In this document: piece after piece, positions 1 to 5,608 of the stretch
How the letters are laid out: every line of letters begins with the position of its first letter
Position numbering within the stretch: the stretch's first letter is position 1
Source of the DNA: an uncultured Collinsella sp.
GTDB taxonomy: Bacteria > Actinomycetota > Coriobacteriia > Coriobacteriales > Coriobacteriaceae
Direction: 5' to 3'
DNA length: 7,546 nucleotides
Assembly: GCA_902494685.1 (NCBI GenBank)
Contig: CABUUE010000070.1
Span: forward strand, 1 to 7,546
Position numbers and translations under genes: made by a program
The notes under the pieces: model-generated
Database searches by the model: none
Told to the model about the DNA's origin: nothing
The model's input: the letters and a program-made list of their open reading frames with translations, nothing else

Positions 1-80
1 AGCGCAAGACCAAACTTCGCCGGAAACATCCTGTGCAAACGCATCATATCTGCCTTTACGGGATGGATCGCCCGCTTCAT
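1..80 (-). CDS. Partial N-terminus of probable ABC transporter permease
   Basis: A reading frame starts with ATG at 80 and stays open to the window edge, giving 26 complete codons (MKRAIHPVKADMMRLHRMFP, then AKFGLA). Its ATG overlaps the TGA of the ATPase gene in an ATGA arrangement, which is typical of translationally coupled ABC-2-type ATPase/permease pairs. The visible part is basic and amphipathic, as expected for the cytoplasmic lead-in to a first membrane helix, but no membrane segment lies inside the window. Identity as the permease is inferred from position and overlap only. The Shine-Dalgarno is weak (AAGGCGG upstream), consistent with coupling to the ATPase. Confidence 0.6.
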   Translation of the reverse strand, partial: MKRAIHPVKADMMRLHRMFPAKFGLA

Positions 81-838
81 AGCGAGACCGCCTTCATCAA
101 GCGCCTGTAATACTCTTTTAGGGACGACGCCTCATCCCTTATGACGTCCATCGATTCCTTTTTCAGCAGTTCGCCGTCATGAATAAACACGCAACTTGTT
201 GCAACTGATGCCAACTCATCCAAATCATGGCTAGAGATGAGCATGGTCTTACCCTGTTCTCGATTCAATCGACCGATAAGGGCCCATATACTCTCGATGC
301 CCAGCGGGTCCAAACCGTTTGCTGGCTCATCAAAAATAAGCAGGTCAGTGTCACCCAACAAAGCCGTAGCTATATCCAGCCGCCGTTTCATTCCCAGAGA
401 AAAACTGCTTACGCTCTTTTTCTCTTCGACGTCCAGTCCAACTAGACTCAAAACGCGAGGAACCTCACGTTTCTCATCAAGCCCCCATTCCGCACATCGG
501 ATCCGAAGATTCTCAACCGCACTGAGGGACTGGTATGCTCCGCTGGAATCTGGCACATAGCCGACACGCGTCCGCATCAGGCTAAGCTCTCTCTTTGATT
601 TGCCTCCAAAGAGCTCCACGCTCCCCGACGATGGCTCGCAGAGGCCCAAGACGATTTTAATAAGCGTGCTTTTGCCCGCACCGTTTGCACCGACAAGGGC
701 ACAGAGCTCAGACTGATGCACCTCGAAGGAAACGTCATGCAAAACGCGCCGTTTCCCGTAGCGTTTTGAAACTTTTGATAGCTTTATTGCTGATGCGTTC
801 ATTGGACCCCCGTTCTGCTTGATAGAAAAACCGCTCAT
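77..838 (-). CDS. ABC transporter ATP-binding protein (ABC-2/BcrA-type exporter)
   Basis: This 253-residue cytoplasmic ATPase would power a membrane exporter. All main nucleotide-binding motifs are visible: Walker A GANGAGKST (50-58), signature FSLGM (146-150), Walker B LLIFDEP (166-172), D-loop GLDP (175-178) and switch His204 in SSHD. The Q-loop reads VGYVPD, with Asp in the usual Gln place. Acidic residues there are common in ABC-2, drug and bacteriocin-immunity exporters, so that class fits best, but the substrate cannot be read from sequence. The start at 838 is preceded by AAGGA at a 5-base spacing. A second ATG at 802 (MNASAIKLSKV) would match the usual family N-terminus and also has a purine-rich lead, so the first 12 residues are uncertain. 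It is the first gene of a unit continuing into the probable permease. A promoter and a palindrome lie just upstream. Confidence 0.93.
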   Translation of the reverse strand: MSGFSIKQNGGPMNASAIKLSKVSKRYGKRRVLHDVSFEVHQSELCALVGANGAGKSTLIKIVLGLCEPSSGSVELFGGKSKRELSLMRTRVGYVPDSSGAYQSLSAVENLRIRCAEWGLDEKREVPRVLSLVGLDVEEKKSVSSFSLGMKRRLDIATALLGDTDLLIFDEPANGLDPLGIESIWALIGRLNREQGKTMLISSHDLDELASVATSCVFIHDGELLKKESMDVIRDEASSLKEYYRRLMKAVSL

Positions 839-873
839 ATCGTTCCTTCTTTTCTTTATCGTTTTTCCTAGTT

Positions 874-892
874 GTTATTGTTTTTCGATAAC
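874..892. promoter_or_regulatory. Candidate operator over the ABC promoter -10
   Basis: The plus strand reads GTTATTG-TTTTT-CGATAAC, an inverted repeat with 6 of 7 pairs in each arm. The core TATTG-N5-CGATA (876-890) differs by one base from the perfect TATCG-N5-CGATA found at 1922-1936 upstream of the DUF2975 gene. Overlap with the -10 suggests a repressor site. The binding protein is unknown; the small HTH regulator at 984-1313 is the nearest candidate. Confidence 0.4.
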
Positions 893-905
893 TCATATTT
901 GTCAA
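877..905 (-). promoter_or_regulatory. Sigma-70-type promoter of the ABC transporter unit
   Basis: On the minus strand a perfect TTGACA (905-900) is followed after exactly 17 bases by AACAAT (882-877), a 4/6 match to TATAAT. The -10 lies about 39 bases before the ATPase start codon. The spacing and perfect -35 make this the best promoter in the window. Its -10 falls inside the palindrome at 874-892. Confidence 0.6.
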
Positions 906-921
906 GATAATTAATAAAGAA

Positions 922-946
922 GGGACCCGTGTTAGACACGGGTCCC
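922..946 (-). terminator. Intrinsic terminator after the HTH regulator
   Basis: GGGACCCGTG (922-931) and CACGGGTCCC (937-946) form a perfect 10-bp GC-rich stem with a 5-base loop. Read on the minus strand the stem is followed by TTCTTTATTAATT, a broken but T-rich tail. It lies about 38 bases past the stop of the HTH gene and just before the ABC promoter, so it insulates the two units. Confidence 0.8.
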
Positions 947-983
947 GTTACACTGATATTTCGTTATAGCTGTTCGCTCTATG

Positions 984-1313
984 CTACTCGTCGCTCAAAT
1001 CGACAGCAAAGACTGATGTCGGAAGCGACGCCTCGTTGCCTCCGCCATCCCGCATCTGTCTCACGACATTTTTTGCGCGCTCGACAATAAGCTCCTCAAG
1101 CTCTTTCTCGCTCACGCGCTGAATAATATCTCCCGGTTGACAATCAAGCTCATCACAGATATCAAGAAGCGTCTTTAGGCGAATAGCTTTTATCTTTCCG
1201 TTTCTAAGCTTTGAAATATTAGCCGGAGTATGTCCCGTCGCCCGAATCAGATCAGCGCTGGTCTTTCCGGTCTTAAGCAGCTGCGTCTCAAGCTCGATGA
1301 TGAGATAGCTCAT
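984..1313 (-). CDS. HTH_26/YozG-like small transcriptional regulator
   Basis: This 109-residue protein carries a Cro/C1-type helix-turn-helix near residues 17-40 (TSADLIRATGHTPANISKLR), followed by IRLKTLLDICDELDCQPGDI. That second stretch is the hallmark of the HTH_26 family, whose members often end close to this point. About 45 further residues form an acidic/basic helix (EKELEELIVERAKNVVRQM) and a polar tail. The usual genomic partner of this family is a DUF2975 membrane protein, which is exactly the upstream gene here. The start at 1313 has a perfect AGGAGG (1318-1323) at 4-base spacing. This Shine-Dalgarno overlaps the stop codon of the DUF2975 gene, so translation is probably coupled. 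It may autoregulate through the palindromes at 1903-1936, though this is inference. Confidence 0.9.
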   Translation of the reverse strand: MSYLIIELETQLLKTGKTSADLIRATGHTPANISKLRNGKIKAIRLKTLLDICDELDCQPGDIIQRVSEKELEELIVERAKNVVRQMRDGGGNEASLPTSVFAVDLSDE

Positions 1314-1317
1314 GTTT

Positions 1318-1324
1318 CCTCCTA
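1318..1324 (-). promoter_or_regulatory. Shine-Dalgarno overlapping the upstream stop codon
   Basis: The minus strand reads TAGGAGG-AAAC-ATG. The TAG (1324-1322) ends the DUF2975 gene and its AG forms part of the perfect AGGAGG that serves the HTH gene. Only 8 bases separate stop and start, so ribosomes finishing the first gene can reinitiate on the second. This fixes the HTH start at 1313. Confidence 0.8.
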
Positions 1325-1882
1325 CACAAGCTCGTCAGACTGCTCTTGGAGCAGCGAGGCATAACTCCAGATCGCCGAGATAAACAAACAGACAACTGCG
1401 CCGATAAACGACCCCGTATCAAAGGTAACGCCTTGGCAAATCTCAATAACGAAGGAATGAGGCACGATGTAAAGCTCCAGTCCGCCAATGGTGAGATTGA
1501 CCGATCCATAGGCACCAACAAGCGAAACCGCGGCGTTAACAGCAAAGGCAAGCGCGAGAACACGGATAAGCCGCACATGCGTCTTGGTAAAGGGCGAGAC
1601 GCCTCGCGAGATGTTACGGCTGATCCCACACAGAACGACAAGCGAAATACCCACGACGAGTGCCAGGCACAGTCCGCTTGGGATAACGATGCACCCGCCA
1701 TTGAGAAGCGTCACGACGCCGAAAGAATCGACAGAAGCAACGTTTGCAACCGCATACCAGATCACGTAAACAACCAACGCGGCAAAAGCGACGAGCATCC
1801 CTGCAAAAACGGCTGCCATGCAAAAACCAAGCTTCCTGATATTTTCGCCAGCCTTGGCCATACGCTGAACGCTGTTAGACAT
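1322..1882 (-). CDS. DUF2975 family four-helix membrane protein
   Basis: From the ATG at 1882 this is a 186-residue integral membrane protein of unknown biochemical role. Hydrophobic segments lie at about 20-47, 69-87, 104-124 and 158-178. Between helices 2 and 3 is ISRGVSPFTKTHVRLIRVLAL (91-111), the conserved G-x-PF stretch that marks DUF2975, and the C-terminus LLQEQSDELV resembles the family's usual polar end. The frame stays open to an ATG at 1981, but that extension is Cys/Asn-rich and would translate through the palindromes at 1903-1936. The ATG at 1882 has GAGGGTGA just upstream and begins a typical N-terminus (MSNSVQRMAKAGENIRKLG). It is the first gene of a two-gene unit with the HTH regulator, an arrangement like YoaS/YozG pairs of Firmicutes. 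The membrane protein may modulate the regulator, but this is not shown here. Confidence 0.87.
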   Translation of the reverse strand: MSNSVQRMAKAGENIRKLGFCMAAVFAGMLVAFAALVVYVIWYAVANVASVDSFGVVTLLNGGCIVIPSGLCLALVVGISLVVLCGISRNISRGVSPFTKTHVRLIRVLALAFAVNAAVSLVGAYGSVNLTIGGLELYIVPHSFVIEICQGVTFDTGSFIGAVVCLFISAIWSYASLLQEQSDELV

Positions 1883-1902
1883 ACACTCACCCTCATTGAC
1901 TC

Positions 1903-1936
1903 TATCGTTATTCGAACAGTTTATCGAACAACGATA
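1903..1936. promoter_or_regulatory. Tandem palindromic operator upstream of DUF2975/HTH unit
   Basis: Arms 1903-1915 and 1924-1936 pair at 12 of 13 positions around an 8-base centre. Inside lies a perfect small palindrome TATCG-AACAA-CGATA (1922-1936) and a weaker one TATCG-TTATT-CGAAC (1903-1917), offset by 19 bases, close to two helical turns. The site ends 20 bases before the DUF2975 start codon. No clear -35/-10 pair could be assigned, but the promoter must lie in or near this block. The inner motif recurs over the ABC promoter (876-890). Confidence 0.5.
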
Positions 1937-1995
1937 TTGATTGCATGCGGAAAGCCCCGCCAGTGCGCATAGGCCATTCACTAATCAGAAGGGGT

Positions 1996-2088
1996 GAGAG
2001 TGGATTTTTGGACACGTATCGAACGAGAGTGGATAATCTCCCACTTTGAGGCCGCCACCGGGCCTAAAACGGGAGATTATCCACTCTC
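1996..2088. repeat. Long nested inverted repeat with an extra direct-repeat arm
   Basis: An 18-bp perfect inverted repeat pairs GAGAGTGGATAATCTCCC (2025-2042) with 2071-2088. The 28-base interior holds a second stem: AGGCC/GGCCT (2049-2053/2061-2065) plus TTT/AAA (2045-2047/2067-2069). A third, partial arm GAGAGTGGAT sits at 1996-2005 as a direct repeat. It lies downstream of the Hpt gene and upstream of the DUF2975 promoter region. Neither strand has a T-tract after the stem, so a simple intrinsic terminator is unlikely. It may be an interspersed palindromic element or a transcript-end structure. Confidence 0.75.
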
Positions 2089-2112
2089 ATAGCCATCAAG
2101 GCTCGCAAGCTC

Positions 2113-2469
2113 TTATTCAGCCGCTTCGCGCAGGGCCGACATCGTAGCCGCATATTGCTGCTGCAACGCATGCATTCCCTCGCGAGCGCCGTCAACGGCA
2201 TCGGCGCCGCGCAGCGCCTCGGTCACCACGACCGCCGGCTCGTACAGATTATCGAATCCCAGGTTCTGGCTCACGCCCTTGAGCGTGTGCGCTGCCATAA
2301 ACGCACCTTCGGCGTCTCCCGCCGCCATGGCGGCCTCCAGCTTGTCCATGCTCTCGTCATCCAAAAACTTGAGGGCAAAGCGGGCAAGCATTTCCTCGCC
2401 CATCAGCCGAGCGCACGCGTCATCATAATTAGCGCCGATCTTCTCATACGCCTCACGCATGGAAATCAT
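2113..2469 (-). CDS. Single-domain Hpt histidine phosphotransfer protein
   Basis: This 118-residue protein is essentially one Hpt four-helix domain. The phosphorylatable histidine is His61 in AAHTLKGVSQNLGF (59-72), matching the family pattern H-x-L-K-G followed by G-x-x. Such proteins carry phosphoryl groups between receiver domains in the cytoplasm. The start at 2469 lies 10 bases after AGGAG (2480-2484). An in-frame ATG three codons later is further from it and less likely. It begins 24 bases after the end of the GGDEF/REC/HD-GYP gene on the same strand, so the two are almost certainly co-transcribed, and that protein's receiver domain is the obvious partner. No histidine kinase is present in the window, so the phosphoryl source is unknown. 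Confidence 0.92.
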   Translation of the reverse strand: MISMREAYEKIGANYDDACARLMGEEMLARFALKFLDDESMDKLEAAMAAGDAEGAFMAAHTLKGVSQNLGFDNLYEPAVVVTEALRGADAVDGAREGMHALQQQYAATMSALREAAE

Positions 2470-2493
2470 GGATTAAAAACTCCTTTGGTCAAA

Positions 2494-4374
2494 CTAAATC
2501 GTGGGAAACGCGACAACGTCGGCGGGGCGTGCCAACGTCTCGGCAATTTGGTCTTGCACCTCGAGCAGGCAATCGAGCAGCAGCGGGTTAAAGGTACCGC
2601 ACTTACCATCCAGGATCATCTGGATCGCCTCCTCGTGCGGGATAGCGTCCTTGTACACGCGCACACTCGTCAGCGCATCATACACGTCGGCCACCGAGAC
2701 CACCTGCGCGGCAATGGGAATTTCGTCGCCCTTAAGGCCATCGGGATAACCCTTGCCGTCCCAGCGCTCGTGATGCCAACGCGCAATCTGGTACGCATAT
2801 TCCATAAGCGCATTGCCGACATGATGGCGGCCCAGCTCAAGCAACATGTCGGCGCCGATCGTGGTATGCGTCTTCATAATCTCGAACTCCTCGGGCGTAA
2901 GGCGCCCGGGTTTGTTGAGAATCGCATCGTCAATCGACATCTTGCCGATATCGTGCAGCGCCGAAGCCAGGGCAATCGTAGAGCGTTCCTCATTGTCAAG
3001 GGAGATGGTGTCGCTACGCTGAACCAGACAGCCAAGCAGCAGCTCGGTCAGCTTCTCGATGTTCGTAACATGCCTGCCGCTCTCGCCGTTGCGAAGCTCC
3101 ATGACGCCGGCCATGATGTCGATGAGCATGCGACTGTTCTTGACGCGCTCGTTGTACTGCTGGGACAGCAAACTCGTCAGGCGGCGCTGTTTGGCGTATA
3201 GGCGGATGGCGTTGCTTACACGCCGGCGCACGACACGGGAGTCAAACGGGCGGTTGATATAGTCCGAGGCGCCCAGCTCGTACGCGCGCAGAACCATATC
3301 ATCGGAATCTTCGCTCGAAATCATGATGAAAGGCAGATTGTCGATACCCGATCGGCGCGACAGATCGGCCAGCACCTCAAAGCCGCTTATGCCCGGCATG
3401 ACAATATCCAGCAGCACGAGCGACAACTCATCGCCATAGCGGTCGACCATGTCGAGCGCCGTACGACCGTTGTCGGCCTCGAGGATGCAATACTCGTCCT
3501 TGAGCATCTCGTTGAGAATGGCTCGGTTCATGTCGGAGTCATCGACAATAAGCACCAAAGGCTTTTCGCTTTGGAAGGCTTCGATGGAATCGGCATCGGT
3601 CACGACCGTACCGGCTTTTGCCTTAGCGCGGCTCAGTAACTGGACAGCGCGGCCAACGCCCTCATCGACCGTCTCGCCATGAATGCGAACGCCACCAACA
3701 CATGCCGTCAAGCTCACGTACTCATGGCCCGGAACAATCGTGGCATGAACGGCATCGGACACCTGATGCAGACGACGGGTGAAGTCATCGGAGGGAATAT
3801 TGGGCATGACGACCACAAACTTGTCGCAGCCATAGCGTACGAGCTCGTCAGTCGAACGAATTCCGCTGCGTATGGCTGTCGCCACAGCACCGAGCGCAAG
3901 GTCGCCGGCATGACGGCCACACGTATCGTTGAAGACCCTAAAATCATCAAGGTCGATCACCGCAACGCCGGCATTCATGCGGGCGTTGCGGAGCTTTTCC
4001 TCGTAATATCGGCGATTGCGCACACTCGTCAGCACATCGGTGTAGACGAGGTCCTCTTCTGCAGCCTCTTGCTCATCGATCGGACGCACCATCAGCAGGA
4101 CGTGAGGCTCGCCCTCGACCTTCAGAGGGCGCAGGCGAGCGCGGTACTCGGTACCATCATTGAGCAGTTGCTCCGATACATCATCGGAACCTGCCAAGGC
4201 CTCAAGACTCGACTGACGCAGACAAGGGCAGCGATCGCCGGCGAGCAAGCAGTTAGGCTCGCTCTTAATCTGATCGGCCGACAGCAAACGCACCACGGGG
4301 TAGGTCTTCGCGACGCGGGCGACCTCGGCGGCAGCCTCCTCGCCGGTTAGATTGACCTCGTGATTATTGAGCAT
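2494..4374 (-). CDS. Degenerate GGDEF - receiver - HD-GYP signalling protein
   Basis: This is a 626-residue soluble protein with no membrane segment. Residues 1-108 form a sensor-like region with a Cys cluster (C42, C49, C51). Residues ~109-265 are a GGDEF domain: the metal-site DLDDF (141-145) is kept, but the signature reads GCDKF (182-186), so cyclase activity is doubtful. An I-site RxxD (R173-D176) stands at the standard five-residue distance and could still bind c-di-GMP. Residues ~272-395 are a receiver with acidic pocket D278/D279, phosphoacceptor D323 and S353/S354; the conserved Lys is Arg375 (NRPF). Residues ~410-615 are an HD-GYP domain with H435, H474-D475, H503, H534-H535, GYP (542-544) and D563, so c-di-GMP phosphodiesterase activity is likely. 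The Hpt gene follows in the same operon. The start at 4374 has a weak AAAGGG lead. A promoter with an overlapping palindrome lies upstream. Confidence 0.95.
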   Translation of the reverse strand: MLNNHEVNLTGEEAAAEVARVAKTYPVVRLLSADQIKSEPNCLLAGDRCPCLRQSSLEALAGSDDVSEQLLNDGTEYRARLRPLKVEGEPHVLLMVRPIDEQEAAEEDLVYTDVLTSVRNRRYYEEKLRNARMNAGVAVIDLDDFRVFNDTCGRHAGDLALGAVATAIRSGIRSTDELVRYGCDKFVVVMPNIPSDDFTRRLHQVSDAVHATIVPGHEYVSLTACVGGVRIHGETVDEGVGRAVQLLSRAKAKAGTVVTDADSIEAFQSEKPLVLIVDDSDMNRAILNEMLKDEYCILEADNGRTALDMVDRYGDELSLVLLDIVMPGISGFEVLADLSRRSGIDNLPFIMISSEDSDDMVLRAYELGASDYINRPFDSRVVRRRVSNAIRLYAKQRRLTSLLSQQYNERVKNSRMLIDIMAGVMELRNGESGRHVTNIEKLTELLLGCLVQRSDTISLDNEERSTIALASALHDIGKMSIDDAILNKPGRLTPEEFEIMKTHTTIGADMLLELGRHHVGNALMEYAYQIARWHHERWDGKGYPDGLKGDEIPIAAQVVSVADVYDALTSVRVYKDAIPHEEAIQMILDGKCGTFNPLLLDCLLEVQDQIAETLARPADVVAFPTI

Positions 4375-4398
4375 ATGGGGCCCTTTCGATAGGTTCGC

Positions 4399-4427
4399 AT
4401 AGTAGCGGTGGGTTCCAAATGTTACAA
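4399..4427 (-). promoter_or_regulatory. Probable promoter of the GGDEF/HD-GYP-Hpt operon
   Basis: The minus strand shows TTGTAA (4427-4422) and TACTAT (4404-4399), each a 4/6 match to consensus, separated by 17 bases. The -10 is about 25 bases before the start codon, implying a short leader. The -35 lies inside the palindrome at 4420-4435. Confidence 0.4.
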
Positions 4428-4435
4428 GGGTAACA
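4420..4435. promoter_or_regulatory. Palindrome over the -35 of the signalling operon
   Basis: TGTTAC-AAGG-GTAACA is a perfect 6-bp inverted repeat around 4 bases, overlapping the proposed -35. A half-site TGTTACA recurs at 4466-4472 and TGTTAACA at 4532-4539. This is the layout of a transcription-factor site; the regulator is unknown. Confidence 0.4.
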
Positions 4436-4504
4436 CCTTGCCGATGCAGGTAAGCACGTGAATGCTGTTACATTTTTATGAGTTGGCAGACGGCGCAATT
4501 GGAG

Positions 4505-4557
4505 CCGCAAACGTAAGGTTTTGAGCACGTTTGTTAACACGGCCGAAACGTTTGCGG
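4505..4557. repeat. Inverted repeat downstream of the alpha/beta hydrolase
   Basis: CCGCAAACGT (4505-4514) pairs perfectly with ACGTTTGCGG (4548-4557) around 33 bases. The interior contains a near-palindrome CGTTTGTTAACACG (4529-4542, one mismatched pair). It begins about 29 bases past the hydrolase stop on the minus strand. No T-tract follows on either strand, so its role as terminator is uncertain. The rest of the 4375-4585 gap holds only the promoter and palindrome listed separately. Confidence 0.5.
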
Positions 4558-4585
4558 GTGAAGCCTGTTTTGGCTATTGCGGGTG

Positions 4586-5383
4586 TTAGAGCCCCAGAAT
4601 GCCACGGACAGTCTGAGCAGCCGCTGCCGGGCGATCGCGCAGGCCATTGTGCGCGCCGGGAACCATTACGAGTGGACGGTCCAAAAGCTCAGCCGCTATC
4701 CTCGTTCCCGGCTCACGGGACGTACCAATCGAGAGCTCGCCCAAAAGCACGGCGGCCACCGTTTTCGACGCGCGAACGCTATCCCAATCGGGAACGCAGG
4801 TCATAGTAATCCCGTATTCGTTCGCCATGAAACTGCGGCCGTTGCGCAGGGCGTGCTTGGCTTCTGCCTCGGTTAACTTGGGGGCCTCAGGGTCCGAATC
4901 GCCGATGGCACCCAAGAAGGCCCGTAACGCCCTGGAGACCTTTCCCGCGGCGATCATCTCGAGCAAAACCGGGGCCGCGCCCAGGCCGGCACCCTCATCC
5001 GTCACGGCGGGTTCATGCAGAATCGCACGCGAGATTATGGCGGGGTTTGCACGGAGAAGCTCCAGGGCCACCAACGTACCGGCACTGTGCGCAAGCACGT
5101 TTGCGGGAGCGCCAATATGCTCGATAACAGCCTGCAGGTCGGCGGCCTGGACGGCGAGGTCGTAGCGTCCGTCTGCAGCGTCGCCGCTCTCGCCGCAACC
5201 GCGGCGGTCGTAGGCAATGACGCGACAGTCGCGGGCGAGCTCGCGGGCGATGGCGTCAAAAAAGACGCCGTCGACGCACGCACCGTGCACGCACACCAAG
5301 GCGGGTGCATCGGACGATACAACCGGGCCGGCATACTCGCGGCAGGCGATCGTGGTGCACGCATTCTCGACCGTAAAATCCAT
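4586..5383 (-). CDS. Alpha/beta-hydrolase fold protein
   Basis: This 265-residue cytoplasmic protein has no signal peptide and belongs to the alpha/beta hydrolase superfamily. Visible landmarks are the oxyanion-hole strand LVCVHGACVDG (29-39), YDRRGCGESG (58-67), a nucleophile elbow AHSAG (98-102) with Ser100, and a C-terminal GAHNG with His245. The elbow starts with Ala rather than the first Gly of GxSxG, a tolerated variant. The catalytic acid is not obvious; Glu216 in LLGELSIG stands where the acid often lies. The substrate cannot be predicted, and esterase, lactonase or carbon-carbon hydrolase are all possible. The start at 5383 has only GGGAA as a weak Shine-Dalgarno. It is transcribed away from the radical SAM gene, and no convincing promoter was found for it. 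Confidence 0.9.
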   Translation of the reverse strand: MDFTVENACTTIACREYAGPVVSSDAPALVCVHGACVDGVFFDAIARELARDCRVIAYDRRGCGESGDAADGRYDLAVQAADLQAVIEHIGAPANVLAHSAGTLVALELLRANPAIISRAILHEPAVTDEGAGLGAAPVLLEMIAAGKVSRALRAFLGAIGDSDPEAPKLTEAEAKHALRNGRSFMANEYGITMTCVPDWDSVRASKTVAAVLLGELSIGTSREPGTRIAAELLDRPLVMVPGAHNGLRDRPAAAAQTVRGILGL

Positions 5384-5535
5384 ACTGTGTTCCCATCGTC
5401 AACGCCCATCCAGTTACACGTCGGTACGGCTAGATGGACCCGCATTGCCTTACGCCTTGTTAACAGATTAACTGTACCCGACCCGAGGCTTTTCATGGCA
5501 CGACATAACGAGCAACGTGAAAAAACGAAACTTGT

Positions 5536-5560
5536 AAAGCAAGAGCCCGCACCTTGCTTT
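5536..5560. repeat. Short hairpin upstream of the radical SAM promoter
   Basis: AAAGCAAG (5536-5543) and CTTGCTTT (5553-5560) form a perfect 8-bp stem with a 9-base loop. It ends 8 bases before the extended -10 at 5569-5577, in the divergent gap between the hydrolase and the radical SAM gene. It could be an operator covering the -35 region. No T-tract directly follows it. Confidence 0.4.
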
Positions 5561-5568
5561 GGAGCCGA

Positions 5569-5577
5569 TGCTATGCT
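5569..5577 (+). promoter_or_regulatory. Extended -10 element for the radical SAM gene
   Basis: TGC-TATGCT matches an extended -10 (TGn plus 4/6 of TATAAT). It lies about 32 bases before the chosen start, and a good -35 at the right distance is missing, as is usual for extended -10 promoters. Nothing else could be assigned in the 225-base divergent gap apart from the hairpin at 5536-5560. Confidence 0.35.
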
Positions 5578-5608
5578 TAGGCACAATTGTCTTGAGGAGC
5601 ATATGCCT

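Noticed and set aside
1346..1972. 208-codon open frame on the plus strand
   Set aside because: Antisense to the DUF2975 gene; the translation is highly charged and low in hydrophobic core, typical of a shadow frame.
1883..1981. Longer start for the DUF2975 gene
   Set aside because: The extra 33 residues are Cys/Asn-rich, would cover the palindromic operator, and lack the Shine-Dalgarno seen at the 1882 start.
2092..2104. Short AGCC/GGCT palindrome after the Hpt gene
   Set aside because: Only four base pairs around five bases, as expected by chance.
2155..3201. 348-codon open frame on the plus strand
   Set aside because: It is antisense to the Hpt and GGDEF/HD-GYP genes, which have clear domains. 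The frame is open because of the high GC third positions of the real genes, and its product resembles no family.
3679..4350. 223-codon open frame on the plus strand
   Set aside because: Antisense to the GGDEF region of the signalling gene, with no ribosome site or recognisable domain.
5015..5608. Upstream extension of the radical SAM frame
   Set aside because: It runs antisense through the hydrolase gene and past the gene's own Shine-Dalgarno at 5594-5599; homology begins only after ATG 5609.
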